Source of the DNA: Oribacterium sp. P6A1
GTDB taxonomy: Bacteria > Bacillota > Clostridia > Lachnospirales > Lachnospiraceae
Length of the DNA stretch: 64,000 bases
NCBI RefSeq assembly: GCF_000702885.1
Contig: NZ_JNKO01000008.1
Location: 1 to 64,000 of the forward strand
Direction: 5' to 3'
The notes beneath the pieces were generated by a model. It did not search any database, had not been told where the DNA came from, and saw nothing but the letters and a program-made list of their open reading frames with translations. This document shows, piece by piece, positions 1-8,677 of this stretch (position 1 is its first letter; each line of letters opens with the position of its first letter). A program made the translations under genes and the position numbers.

Positions 1-283
1 TCACGTATAATCCAATCATATTAGAAAAGTGATTGGATTATTCCTTTCTCCCAGGTTCTCTGGGCTATTTCTAATCCTTTTCTGATATATTTATTTAGGC
101 ACTGTGGATCTGTTTCTAAATCAATACAGCTTTGACTGGTGTGAGGTGACTCAGACCACAGCTTTTCGTCTAATACTGGTAATTAGTTTGTTAACGCTTG
201 ACGTTTAGATTTACGTGATTACACAGTCGATCTCTCTGTGGTAGACAACAGTGCCAACTATAATAATCAGGAGGTTATATCTA
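1..283 (+). ncRNA. Candidate bridge-RNA region upstream of the IS110 recombinase
   Basis: This stretch has no gene but holds several hairpins: a perfect 11-bp inverted repeat (arms 8-18 and 30-40, 11-nt loop), a 5-bp CCCAG/CTGGG stem (50-54 and 60-64, 5-nt loop), and further partial pairings around 130-160 and 210-242. In IS110-group elements a structured bridge RNA that chooses target and donor is made from the non-coding left end, upstream of the recombinase. The position and structure agree with that. The RNA itself, its ends and its guide loops are inferred and could not be folded here. Confidence 0.4.
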
Positions 284-1459
284 ATGTCTATGTATTTTGC
301 TGGAATTGATATTTCCAAGTACAAACATGATTGCTGCATTATAGCTGCAGCCGATCAATCTGTAGTTGCTAAATTCACTTTTAAAAACAATAAAGAAGGA
401 TTTGATCAACTATTCACAACTATTAACTCTTTATCCTCTCCCGAGGACATAAGAATAGGGTTTGAATCAACATCTCATTACGCCCTAAATCTTGAGCTTT
501 TCCTTGAAAACGCCTCGCTAACGTTCATGGAAGTAAATCCAGTCTTGATATCGGAATATAAAAAATCAACCACTCTAAGGCGTACAAAAACCGATTCTGT
601 TGACTGTGAATCTATTGCTCGATGGTTAATGACTGTTGAGTACAAACCCCATTCAAAAGGATTTTATCACTCTTATTCTTTAAAGTCATTAACCCGTCTT
701 CGCGATAGGTTAGTCCGTCAAAGATCTTTATATCTTGTTAAACTCACTAATGTTCTTGACCATACATTTCCGGAGTTTAAGCCATTCTTTAATGAACGTT
801 TTTCTAAAACAGCTCTATATCTATTAGAAAACTACGGCTCTGCTGAAAACATGTCTGCCATGAATGAAACTGACTATAATGAAATCCGTCGCATATCCCA
901 TGGTAAGTTTTCTCCTCAACAGTTCCTTGAGTTGAAGCGTTTAGCTACTAATACTGTTGGCATCAATAATTCCATATTTGATGTCGAACTTGAAAGTTTA
1001 CTATCCCTTTTCAAATCCTTAGTCAAAGAAATAAATTCGCTTGAAGGCGAGATTATAAGGCTCATCAACGAAGTTCGTCCTCACTTCATGACCATTCCAG
1101 GAATTGGTCCTATTTCTGCGGCAGTAATCTACGCAGAATACGGAGACATTTCCAATTTTTCATCACCAGCACAGATGCTAGCATTTGCTGGCATTGAGCC
1201 AAGCGTAAATGATTCAGGTACAGAATCCCATGGTGGAAAGATGGTAAAGCACGGATCATCTCCATTGCGATATGTCTTGCTAAACTGTTGTCTTCCTTTA
1301 ATTCGCTTCGATATGACTTTTGCAACTTACTATGCCAAGAAGCGTCATGAAGGTAAACCTCATCGGGTAGCTATAACCCATGTTGCAAAGAAACTCATAC
1401 GAGTAATCTTTGCTTTAGAAAAACAAAACATAGACTTCAATTCTCAGAAATCACGCTAA
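284..1459 (+). CDS. IS110-family transposase (DEDD/serine recombinase)
   Basis: This 391-residue protein catalyses movement of the element. The N-terminal RuvC-like domain opens with GIDIS (Asp9), then has an ESTSHY segment and a KTDSVD motif, giving the acidic residues of the DEDD site. The C-terminal Tnp20 domain contains IPGIGPISAA and KHGSSPLRY, the region that carries the catalytic serine in this family. The ATG at 284 is chosen because AGGAGG lies at 269-274, 9 bases before it; an earlier in-frame GTG at 251 has no ribosome site. Length is normal for the family and there is no frameshift, so the element may be active. It lies convergent to the truncated adhesin gene, whose end it probably replaced. 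Confidence 0.93.
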   Translation: MSMYFAGIDISKYKHDCCIIAAADQSVVAKFTFKNNKEGFDQLFTTINSLSSPEDIRIGFESTSHYALNLELFLENASLTFMEVNPVLISEYKKSTTLRRTKTDSVDCESIARWLMTVEYKPHSKGFYHSYSLKSLTRLRDRLVRQRSLYLVKLTNVLDHTFPEFKPFFNERFSKTALYLLENYGSAENMSAMNETDYNEIRRISHGKFSPQQFLELKRLATNTVGINNSIFDVELESLLSLFKSLVKEINSLEGEIIRLINEVRPHFMTIPGIGPISAAVIYAEYGDISNFSSPAQMLAFAGIEPSVNDSGTESHGGKMVKHGSSPLRYVLLNCCLPLIRFDMTFATYYAKKRHEGKPHRVAITHVAKKLIRVIFALEKQNIDFNSQKSR

Positions 1460-1483
1460 TTTCAAATAATATCTGATCCGTCC

Positions 1484-1517
1484 ACCATCTGAAATACGGT
1501 ATATTCAGATGGTTTAT
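1484..1517 (+). terminator. Hairpin after the IS110 transposase
   Basis: A perfect 10-bp inverted repeat, ACCATCTGAA (1484-1493) and TTCAGATGGT (1504-1513), is followed by TTTA. It begins 25 bases after the transposase stop. It could end transposase transcription or belong to the right end of the element. The T-run is short, so function is uncertain. Confidence 0.5.
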
Positions 1518-1571
1518 TAAAGTTACCCTCAAGTCAATTAATCCCAAATTTTCTCTAAAACCTATTGACTA

Positions 1572-4133
1572 CTAATAGTTTGTCACCTCAACATGAATTC
1601 CCTTTCCGGAATACTTCATACAGGATCTTGAAGCTTCATCTATTGTGTCCTTTATATATGCAATAGATGTTAATTTCTCATCGTTAGCATGAATTGTCCA
1701 GGTCACATCACGGACTGTACAACCGTTTGAGGCTGTTGAAACCTTTGCTGGATCATCAACAAGTGTGCCGTATTTGACTATACTTGAGTAAGAAATATCG
1801 GACTCATAATGCGTGTCTATAACATTTTCTATACCCGGAACCTTTACGGTTACTGTATTTCCGGTTTCATCAAAGCTGATCTGGCTGTAATTATCGATGC
1901 TCTGAAGATTTACTGATGCGGTGTAGTCGATAGTAATGATTTCGTCGTCGTTCATCTTCGGAACTTTGATGGTGAAGCCGCGGCTGTCTTTTGAGCTGAT
2001 AACCGCTTTGTCACTACCTTTTATTCTGATGGAGTCCGTATCCAGACTGAGAGCCTTTCCGTCAATCTTGTCCTCAATGGTTATATTTTCGGAAACACCT
2101 TCTGCACTTGCGGTAACTGTATAATGGATCTTATTATCTTTATTATCGTAATAGCCCTCTTTCTTGATATTGACTCTGTGGGAATCATCTACCACTATTT
2201 CTCTTACAACTGTATCCGAAAACATCACCCTCTTTGATGTTTTGTCGAAATGTCCCTCCAGTTCTGCGTAAAACTCTACGTTTGTGGAGTTAAGAAGCAT
2301 GTTGTAGTTGGAGCTATTTTTATTCCACTGAAATCCCACTATACCCTCAGTGCTGTCTACCACCATACGGTTTCCTTCGACTATGTAAGAAGTACTACCA
2401 TCCTCGATAGTTGCAGGAAAGGTAGTCTCTGTATCCTCCAGATAAAGTCCCAAGGGGATGCGGTATGTCATCCAGGTGTCATTATCAGGAAACTGATTAT
2501 CGTTGGTTTCCTTAAATTTAAGCTTCAGCTTGTAGTTTTTTCCTTCTCTTACTGTCCAGGTCTTTCCGTCATCGGAATAAGCACCTTCGATGAAAACATT
2601 TTCAGCAAGATCGGCAATGTTTATTCCTGTCTCAACCATGGCATACTTTGAGAATGATTCGGAAGAAAATTCTATCTTTTGAACAGCCCCATCCGAATCC
2701 TCGGAAACGACTGTTTCGGAAGATTCAGTCAGGTCTTTAACACGATTAAGATCGTTGTTCTCTATATGATAGATTTTCACTTCGGAATTTTCTTCTGTTA
2801 CCACAGGCTCTGTGAACTCCATGCTGATGGAGACATTGCCATCCGGCTCCACTTCATTTCCGTCTTCATCTATGAAGGAAATGTCGTAAGTATAAAGATT
2901 TCTGACATACAGTTTTTCGTCCTTCAGAAGCTTGTTAAAGGCTTCCTCGGCATTTTTCTTATCCTCTGACTTAACCGCACTTACCCTGAGGGAAACATCA
3001 CCCTCAAATGTAGAAATGCCGTAAGATGCTGTAACAGATACTTTTTCATCATCAGAAACCGCAGTCTGAGACAGCGCTTTATAAATAGAAATGCTGCCGG
3101 CCTGACCTCCCAGTTCTATCTCTGTGATGTCATCCTCATTTTCCGGCATTGCCTTTGCTTTAAAGTAAAAGGCTCCGTCTATGTCCTTTCCTTTTTTTAC
3201 AAAGCTCTCGTCAAAACGGATGATGAGGGAATCCTCCTTAAGGACATATCTTCCGATGGTTCTGTCATTGGAGCGTACATCTCCGGTCTCGTCTTTTACA
3301 GCCACAAGACCTTCAGGCATAACATAGACCACGCTAGATTCCTCAGGGGAAAGGGTTTCTCCGGGAATGTTGAAGAACAGTGTGACGTTGATTTTTTCGT
3401 TTGAATCAAACTCTGTAGCTTCTGTGAGCTTTCCGTGTGAAAGATGTTTTACTGAAGATATGGTCAGGTAATCATTTATCTCTATAGCATCTTCTGACTC
3501 AAGGTCCTTTTCGTCATTTTCTTTTTCAGCGGAATTGTTATCTCCGGATTTGATCCGGGAATCATCTTCTTTTCCCATGATTGATTCATCGAAATCCTCA
3601 GAGTCTTTTATCTCGCTGGCTGTTGCTTTCTTCCCGTTTTCCTTTATCTCGCTGGCCGTTGCAGTCTTTTTCTTCTGTATTTCGCTTTTAGTAGAAATAT
3701 CAAAAGCAAATTTATTGTTCTTGATATCATCCTCATGTCTCGCATATACAAAACAGGATCTGTTACTGCTTATTTTGTCAATGCCGGCCATTATCTTATC
3801 ATCAAGCCTGCGTTCTGCTTCTCCGAGTTTTACCGATAAATCGCTTTTGGTGGAGATTTTGTTTCCGTCGGAATCTTCATCAAAATCAAATATAGGAGAA
3901 TCTGTCACTCCGTTTCTGGTAAGTGCTCTTCTGGCTTCTTCTCTTGTGAGTTCACCGGATTCATATCCTTCGATGATACTGTTTATGTAGTTGTCCCTGT
4001 ATGCTGCTATAACCGGCTGCGCATCCCTCATTATGCTTAATGCCAGTATGGCAGATGCCATTAACAGGCTCATGAACTGTTTTTTAAATCTGCTGTTAAA
4101 GCAGGGAGTAAGCTCTGTGAAATGTTTTTTCAT
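1572..4133 (-). CDS. Secreted surface adhesin, 3' end lost (truncated by IS110)
   Basis: This 853-residue protein begins with a basic N-terminus and a hydrophobic signal segment (about residues 20-44). A low-complexity acidic stretch with two ATASEIK repeats follows (about 150-200), then a series of beta-rich modules typical of Firmicute cell-wall adhesins with SpaA/Cna-type folds. The last modules (about 650-850) resemble collagen-binding adhesin repeats. It ends in the middle of such a module and has no proline-rich stalk, LPxTG-like motif or C-terminal membrane anchor. The stop lies right beside the IS110 element, so the 3' part was probably removed or separated by the insertion. If made, the protein would be secreted but not anchored. 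It follows the pilin-like gene at 4226-4972 with a 92-base gap and the two probably formed one surface-protein operon. Specific ligand unknown. Confidence 0.7.
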   Translation of the reverse strand: MKKHFTELTPCFNSRFKKQFMSLLMASAILALSIMRDAQPVIAAYRDNYINSIIEGYESGELTREEARRALTRNGVTDSPIFDFDEDSDGNKISTKSDLSVKLGEAERRLDDKIMAGIDKISSNRSCFVYARHEDDIKNNKFAFDISTKSEIQKKKTATASEIKENGKKATASEIKDSEDFDESIMGKEDDSRIKSGDNNSAEKENDEKDLESEDAIEINDYLTISSVKHLSHGKLTEATEFDSNEKINVTLFFNIPGETLSPEESSVVYVMPEGLVAVKDETGDVRSNDRTIGRYVLKEDSLIIRFDESFVKKGKDIDGAFYFKAKAMPENEDDITEIELGGQAGSISIYKALSQTAVSDDEKVSVTASYGISTFEGDVSLRVSAVKSEDKKNAEEAFNKLLKDEKLYVRNLYTYDISFIDEDGNEVEPDGNVSISMEFTEPVVTEENSEVKIYHIENNDLNRVKDLTESSETVVSEDSDGAVQKIEFSSESFSKYAMVETGINIADLAENVFIEGAYSDDGKTWTVREGKNYKLKLKFKETNDNQFPDNDTWMTYRIPLGLYLEDTETTFPATIEDGSTSYIVEGNRMVVDSTEGIVGFQWNKNSSNYNMLLNSTNVEFYAELEGHFDKTSKRVMFSDTVVREIVVDDSHRVNIKKEGYYDNKDNKIHYTVTASAEGVSENITIEDKIDGKALSLDTDSIRIKGSDKAVISSKDSRGFTIKVPKMNDDEIITIDYTASVNLQSIDNYSQISFDETGNTVTVKVPGIENVIDTHYESDISYSSIVKYGTLVDDPAKVSTASNGCTVRDVTWTIHANDEKLTSIAYIKDTIDEASRSCMKYSGKGIHVEVTNY

Positions 4134-4186
4134 ACCAAATAACTTCTTTTCTACTCTTCTACTACTATTTTAAAATTACATTATGA

Positions 4187-4210
4187 TGAGAGTGTCCATG
4201 ACCGACATCC
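4187..4210 (-). repeat. Partial copy of dispersed 3'-flanking repeat A
   Basis: Read on the minus strand, GGATGTCGGTCATGGACACT matches the 3' half of repeat family A (other copies near 10.1, 36.4, 53.6 and 57.7 kb). It starts 16 bases after the stop of the pilin-like gene, in the same orientation relative to the preceding gene as the other copies. Only about 24 bases align, so this is the weakest member. Confidence 0.4.
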
Positions 4211-4225
4211 CATGGAATAAAACAT

Positions 4226-4972
4226 TTATCTTCGCGCTTTTTTCAGCCATATGATCATCCAGGATATCAGTATCAGCACTGAAGCGGCTGTAAGATAAAG
4301 ATACAGCTGCATCCTGCTTTCGTCTCCTGTCTGTGGTGTTCTGCCTGCCCCAAGGACCATCTTTTTTTCAGGTATGGGAAGGTCACGACCTGCACCGAGA
4401 ACGTTTCCCTTTTCGTATTCAAAATGGTCGGGTGATGAAGGTGAATCATTATCGGGAGTATTTCCTCCGCCACCACCGTTTCCTTTTGAATCCTCGATCT
4501 TTGCCTCTATGGAGACTGAAGAAGACTCGTACCCGGGAACAGAAACCAGACTGGGAGATGCATCATAGTCGTCTCTTTCGGAAAAAATGATGATGTATAT
4601 TCCGTCTTTAAGGTCTTCAAAAAATACTTTGCCTTCAGTGTCCGATGAAGCTGAAGCTGTTGCTGTAATTCCGGTTTCTCTTATATGGTCCTGAAGCTCC
4701 AGAGCCTTGTTGGATATTTCGTTGGCGGTTTTTTCTTCTGTTATAAAGGCTGTATCTATTAAGCCTTTATAGCTTTCCTCAACAGAGTAGGAAAGTGTTT
4801 CTGAATCATAAGCCGCTATCTCATATAGAGCTATGTTCCAACCGCTTATTGCCTGATTTTTGGAATTTTTAATATGTGAAATGGTGATTGAATTGCTTTC
4901 TGATGCAATTGCTGTTGATGCCGGAAAAACGGACATCAAAAAAAGAAACATCAATGTAATAAACTTTTTCAT
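4226..4972 (-). CDS. Sortase-anchored SpaA/pilin-like surface protein
   Basis: This 248-residue protein has a signal peptide (residues 1-23, ending STAIAS), a prealbumin-like SpaA-type beta domain (about 25-160), a Gly/Ser/Pro-rich linker with GGGGG, and a C-terminal sorting signal: TPQTGD, a hydrophobic span (about 222-243) and the basic tail KKARR. TPQTGD is a variant of LPxTG, so it is probably attached to peptidoglycan, or to a pilus, by a sortase. No sortase gene is in the window. The domain GKVFFEDLKDGIYIIIF is typical of SpaA folds, which often hold isopeptide bonds. It is upstream of the large adhesin on the same strand, so both may form one surface structure. Confidence 0.8.
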   Translation of the reverse strand: MKKFITLMFLFLMSVFPASTAIASESNSITISHIKNSKNQAISGWNIALYEIAAYDSETLSYSVEESYKGLIDTAFITEEKTANEISNKALELQDHIRETGITATASASSDTEGKVFFEDLKDGIYIIIFSERDDYDASPSLVSVPGYESSSVSIEAKIEDSKGNGGGGGNTPDNDSPSSPDHFEYEKGNVLGAGRDLPIPEKKMVLGAGRTPQTGDESRMQLYLYLTAASVLILISWMIIWLKKARR

Positions 4973-5173
4973 ACTATTCAGCGCTCACTCTTCGCTTAAA
5001 CTGTTTGAATTTCGATGTTTGCTCCATGAAAGAGAATTCTTTATATGGAGTATTTAAAATATTTATAGCGCAATAGAAACCTCTACATGCGCACAAGGAA
5101 AAAGAATAGTACAAAATTACTTAGAAATCCGCTTAAAAATTAAGATAATTAAACTGCTTTATTTTTTTTTAAT

Positions 5174-5226
5174 AAAAAGACGGCTCCCTATGTGATCTTA
5201 AAAATCACATAGGGAGCCGTCTTTTT
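5174..5226. terminator. Very strong bidirectional terminator
   Basis: A 23-bp perfect stem (5174-5196 and 5204-5226) with a 7-base loop is bounded by A5 and T5. It lies between the tRNA-Leu gene and the pilin-like gene, both on the minus strand, and would end the tRNA transcript. Confidence 0.95.
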
Positions 5227-5237
5227 GATTATTTTTA

Positions 5238-5318
5238 TGGGGTCGAAGGGACTTGAACCCTCACGTCATGGACACAGGAACCTAAATCCTGCGCGTCTGC
5301 CAATTCCGCCACAACCCC
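5238..5318 (-). tRNA. tRNA-Leu (anticodon TAG)
   Basis: The minus strand folds as a class II tRNA. The acceptor arms GGGGTTG and CGACCCC pair, the anticodon stem CAGGA/TCCTG carries the loop TTTAGGT with anticodon TAG, a long variable arm follows, and the T arm contains GGTTCAAGTCC. The 3' CCA is not encoded. It stands alone between a strong terminator and the PAS-GGDEF-EAL gene. Confidence 0.95.
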
Positions 5319-5331
5319 GTTTAATGAAAAA

Positions 5332-5393
5332 GGTGGATTCTCTTAATCATCAGCGCTTTTATATAATAGCAAATGACGATAAGATAATCCACC
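5332..5393 (-). terminator. Terminator after the PAS-GGDEF-EAL gene
   Basis: Arms AATCCACC (5386-5393) and GGTGGATT (5332-5339) pair, with weaker pairing inside. On the minus strand the structure is followed by CTTTTTCATT. It starts 11 bases after the stop of the minus-strand gene at 5404. Confidence 0.65.
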
Positions 5394-5403
5394 ATTAATT
5401 ATA

Positions 5404-7116
5404 TCAGATGATTTTCTCGCTCTTATAGATACGGCTGTATTTCTTCTCAAAGTCCATGATAGATACAGGCTTTGAGTAAAGATATCCCTGATAAACGTCA
5501 CATCCCATGGAATTTAACTCACGGAACTGCTGAGGTGTTTCAACACCCTCTGTGACGGTATACATTCCGAGACGTTTAGCCATATATATAACAGAATCAA
5601 GTATTATCCTGCTTCGATCCTCATTCTCGGATTTGCGCAGAAAGCCCATATCGATCTTTACAACGTCGGCTCTTATATCCTTCAGCATGTTAAGGGAAGA
5701 ATATCCGCTTCCGAAGTCATCTATCTCAATTATGAAGCCATCATCCTTCAGACGGAGTATCATCTCGCTTACAGTGGCCGGGTTACGCATAATAGCGGTC
5801 TCTGTTATTTCGAGATGCAGCTTTCCCGGGTCTATATCATACTTTTTCACAATACCTGTGATGACTTCGTATACATCCATAAACTCCATATCTCTCGGAG
5901 AGATATTAACAGATATATACAAGTCTCTGAACTCGGTATGCTTCCACTCACGGAGCTTGACTGCTGCAAGTTCCCAGACGTAAGCGTCCAAATGGCTGAT
6001 CAGATTGGACTTTTCAAGAACAGGTATGAAGGCATTGGGCGGAATAACGGTAATGTCATCCTTCTTCCATCTTACAAGGGCTTCACAACCTATCAGCTCT
6101 TCATGCTGATTCATCTGCGGCTGCAGATATATTCTGAATTCCCCGTTCTTAAGTGCCGATTCAAAATGAGTAACCACTATTTTCTCGGTAATGGCCTTTT
6201 TCATCATTTCAGGATCATAAAAGGCAAAGGTTACAGGGTCCTCTGATTTGATGGAATTTAAAGCTATCATGGCTCTGTCGCACATTGCGCTTACATCGTC
6301 CATCATGGTATCCATCTTATAGACACCTGCCTGGAGTCGAAGTACATGTTTTTCGGATGTGATCTGACTTCTGATCAGATTTATCATGCTGTGATACATT
6401 GCCTTGTCAAAATTCTTTTCGGGAACAAGGATTGCGAACTTATCTGCGTACAGACGTCCGTAAATATCATCTGCATACAGAAGGGACTTGATTATGCGTC
6501 CTGTAGTCTTAAGTATGGAATCGCCGAACTTGTCTCCGTGTATCTGATTTATCAGCTTGAAATCCCGGATATTTGTTATGATGAGGTAATGTGCGCCGCG
6601 GTCCAGCTTATGCTGATTACGGTACTCTTCCACTACGTGACAGAATCCCTCGCGATTTAAAAGACCGGTAAGGGGATCATGCATCTGTCTGTATAGTGCA
6701 CCTGCTCTTCCGGAAACATTGGAAACGCACTCATCTATGATGTATATGGAACTGCGAAGCTTGCCTTCAGCACTCTTTATATGCTGACATGTGATATCGA
6801 AGACCTTTTCTCCGTCTATGGACTCATAAACCTGACACCAGTTGGAATATTCAAGATTACTGGAATAGGTCTCTATCCAATTAAAGAATACCTTTTCCAG
6901 ACTCTCACTGCTGGTAACGTTAAACATCTCAAATGCTCTTGCGTTAGCGTATGTAAGCCTGTTTTTGTCATCGAAGCATACGAGTATCAGATTGCTTGAC
7001 TTGATTGCCTGCTGTAATAATGCCACAAGCTTTTCATTTGTTAATGCAGTATCCGTAAATGAATCTCTATATCCTATTAGATTTCCAAAGCGAAAATAAG
7101 CATCATCGTTGAACAT
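5404..7116 (-). CDS. PAS-GGDEF-EAL protein, probable c-di-GMP phosphodiesterase
   Basis: This 570-residue soluble protein has a PAS sensor domain (about 30-130), a GGDEF domain (about 145-305) and an EAL domain (about 315-560). The GGDEF signature reads YADKF, so the cyclase site is degenerate and probably inactive or regulatory. The EAL domain keeps the catalytic set: CEALVRW, the Asn in NISPRD, EITETA, DDFGSGYSS, KIDM, EGVET and QGY. It is therefore expected to hydrolyse c-di-GMP, with the PAS domain sensing an unknown cytoplasmic signal. There are no membrane segments. Start is ATG with an AGGAAG ribosome site. It is a single-gene unit with its own terminator. A full diguanylate cyclase is encoded at 16.6 kb, giving both arms of the signal in this window. 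Confidence 0.92.
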   Translation of the reverse strand: MFNDDAYFRFGNLIGYRDSFTDTALTNEKLVALLQQAIKSSNLILVCFDDKNRLTYANARAFEMFNVTSSESLEKVFFNWIETYSSNLEYSNWCQVYESIDGEKVFDITCQHIKSAEGKLRSSIYIIDECVSNVSGRAGALYRQMHDPLTGLLNREGFCHVVEEYRNQHKLDRGAHYLIITNIRDFKLINQIHGDKFGDSILKTTGRIIKSLLYADDIYGRLYADKFAILVPEKNFDKAMYHSMINLIRSQITSEKHVLRLQAGVYKMDTMMDDVSAMCDRAMIALNSIKSEDPVTFAFYDPEMMKKAITEKIVVTHFESALKNGEFRIYLQPQMNQHEELIGCEALVRWKKDDITVIPPNAFIPVLEKSNLISHLDAYVWELAAVKLREWKHTEFRDLYISVNISPRDMEFMDVYEVITGIVKKYDIDPGKLHLEITETAIMRNPATVSEMILRLKDDGFIIEIDDFGSGYSSLNMLKDIRADVVKIDMGFLRKSENEDRSRIILDSVIYMAKRLGMYTVTEGVETPQQFRELNSMGCDVYQGYLYSKPVSIMDFEKKYSRIYKSEKII

Positions 7117-7360
7117 AAATTTCTTCCTGTTTCCTGTAATTTAGCGCGGTTTTTAATATATCATACCCACTTGTATCTATCTACATAAAAAAAGACATGA
7201 ATGAATTAAATTTCATATCATGTATCAATATTTTTTTGTAAAAAATAATATACTACATAATTCCAAAAAATTAAATCTATGAAAAATCTTAAAAAAATTA
7301 ATTTTACACACCTGATATAACCTGGTTTGCATAAAAAGCGGTAAAAACGGAAAAATAAGC

Positions 7361-7389
7361 AAAAAAAAGATGTAACCGAAGTTACATCT
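7361..7389 (-). terminator. Terminator of the tRNA cluster (UUCG loop)
   Basis: On the minus strand AGATGTAAC, loop TTCG and GTTACATCT form a perfect 9-bp stem with a stable UUCG tetraloop, followed directly by a run of T. It begins 24 bases after tRNA-Lys, the last gene of the cluster. The rest of 7117-7412 is A+T-rich with no other feature seen. Confidence 0.95.
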
Positions 7390-7412
7390 GAACTGATCAA
7401 AAATATAAAAGA

Positions 7413-7485
7413 TGAGGCTGACGGGATTCGAACTCGCGACAACTTGATTAAAAGTCAAGTGCTCTACCGACTGAGCTACAGCCTC
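7413..7485 (-). tRNA. tRNA-Lys (anticodon TTT)
   Basis: Acceptor GAGGCTG pairs with CAGCCTC. The anticodon stem CTTGA/TCAAG holds loop CTTTTAA, anticodon TTT. It is the last of four tRNAs transcribed from right to left and is followed by a terminator. CCA is not encoded. Confidence 0.97.
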
Positions 7486-7490
7486 ATAAA

Positions 7491-7562
7491 CAGGGCCAGT
7501 TGGATTCGAACCAACGAATGCAGGCGTCAAAGGCCTGTGCCTTACCGCTTGGCGATAGCCCC
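7491..7562 (-). tRNA. tRNA-Gln (anticodon TTG)
   Basis: Acceptor GGGGCTA pairs with TGGCCCT using two G-U wobbles (1-72 and 6-67). The anticodon stem CAGGC/GCCTG carries loop CTTTGAC, anticodon TTG. The wobble-rich acceptor with an easily opened first pair is a known feature of glutamine tRNAs. Five bases separate it from tRNA-Lys. Confidence 0.94.
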
Positions 7563-7582
7563 ACTTTAGCCTGCTGGCTAAG

Positions 7583-7657
7583 GGTGGGTACCGGAACTCG
7601 AATCCGGGATCTCCAGAACCACAATCTGGCGCGATAACCAACTACGCTATACCCACC
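7583..7657 (-). tRNA. tRNA-His (anticodon GTG)
   Basis: Acceptor GTGGGTA pairs with TACCCAC. An extra 5' G (position -1, base 7657) faces C73 (base 7583), the identity mark of histidine tRNA. The anticodon stem CCAGA/TCTGG holds loop TTGTGGT, anticodon GTG. Confidence 0.97.
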
Positions 7658-7714
7658 ATATTACGGCCGCGTTAGCGAACCTTTATTGTCATTCTCTTTT
7701 TCTCAAAAGAGAAA

Positions 7715-7788
<74 letters not shown>

Positions 7789-7945
7789 ATTTGTTTTTGT
7801 GTCGCTCGCTTCAGGCGACTCAGTTATATTAGCGAATACCCGCGAGAATGTCAACAACAAATTCAAACTTTTTTCAAATATTTTTTTGAATGGGCTTTAA
7901 GCCTTGATTTTACAGGGGGAAATGCCACGATTTACTTTAAATAAA

Positions 7946-7983
7946 ATGCTGTTCTGTATCTCCTTCCGGATACAGAACAGCAT
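7946..7983 (-). terminator. Terminator after kdgA
   Basis: A perfect 15-bp stem (7946-7960 and 7969-7983) with an 8-base loop begins 6 bases after the kdgA stop. On the minus strand it is followed by TTTATTTAAAG. Confidence 0.85.
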
Positions 7984-7989
7984 AAATAA

Positions 7990-8622
7990 TCAGTGTGTGA
8001 GATCGTAAGCTTCCTGACAAAGCTTTGTGATGCCTGCCCAGTCCTTGGCTGCAACGAGATCCTTCTTGCATACCCATGTACCGCCAACGCTGATGATCTT
8101 GTCGAAACCAAGATACTCGTTGACATTATCAACATTAACACCGCCTGTAGGCATGAACTTGATCTGTGGGAATACGCTTGCAAGAGACTTGATTGTCTTA
8201 AGTCCGCCGTAGTTTCCTGCAGGGAAGAACTTTACCATAGGAAGATTGTATCTGAGAGCATTTGTTATATCAGTAGGAGTACATGTTCCGGGGCAATATG
8301 CTACTCCGTGTCCGATAGCGCACTGTGCTACTTCATCTGAGAAAGATGGTGCAACGATGAACTGAGCACCTGCCTTGATGGCACGTGTGCACTGCTCACG
8401 ATCGATGACTGTACCGGCACCAACTACTACATTCGGGCACTCCTTGGCGATACGGGCGATAGCATCGGCAGCTGCAGGTGTTCTGAAAGTAACCTCAGCC
8501 ATAGGAAGCTTTCCTGCTTCAAGAGCCTTTGCAAGAGGAACAGCATCCTCAACGTCATCAATAACAACTACAGGACAAACCTTAATTTCAGCAAGTCTTG
8601 CCATAAATTCTTCTTGTGTCAT
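7990..8622 (-). CDS. kdgA: 2-keto-3-deoxy-6-phosphogluconate (KDPG) aldolase
   Basis: It cleaves KDPG to pyruvate and glyceraldehyde 3-phosphate, the last step of hexuronate breakdown; many members also act on 4-hydroxy-2-oxoglutarate. The 210-residue protein is the usual length for this class I aldolase. Catalytic Glu43 lies in AEVTFRT and the Schiff-base Lys131 in MVKFFPA; GAGTV, CPGTCTPTD and PTGGV are the other family motifs. It stands as a single-gene unit with its own promoter, a cre-like operator on the start site and a terminator, but its substrate comes from the uxuAB pathway encoded 3 kb away. No KDG kinase or uronate isomerase is in the window. Confidence 0.96.
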   Translation of the reverse strand: MTQEEFMARLAEIKVCPVVVIDDVEDAVPLAKALEAGKLPMAEVTFRTPAAADAIARIAKECPNVVVGAGTVIDREQCTRAIKAGAQFIVAPSFSDEVAQCAIGHGVAYCPGTCTPTDITNALRYNLPMVKFFPAGNYGGLKTIKSLASVFPQIKFMPTGGVNVDNVNEYLGFDKIISVGGTWVCKKDLVAAKDWAGITKLCQEAYDLTH

Positions 8623-8677
8623 AACATATCTCCTTTGTATAACAATATAAATACAGGTTCATAAACATAAGCGGTTT

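Larger units (their letters stand above)
1..1571 (+). mobile_element. IS110-family insertion sequence (ends not defined)
   Basis: A single DEDD-type recombinase gene with about 280 non-coding bases before it and about 100 after it fits the plan of an IS110 element. IS110 elements usually lack terminal inverted repeats and make short or no target duplications, so neither end can be placed from the sequence alone, and the left end may lie before the window. The right end must lie at or before about 1571-1590, where the reading frame of the neighbouring minus-strand adhesin stops abruptly. The family is established by the protein; the boundaries are inferred. Confidence 0.7.

Noticed and set aside
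7225-7641. 138-codon minus-strand frame
   Set aside because: It reads through three tRNA genes and their terminator, so it is not a protein gene.
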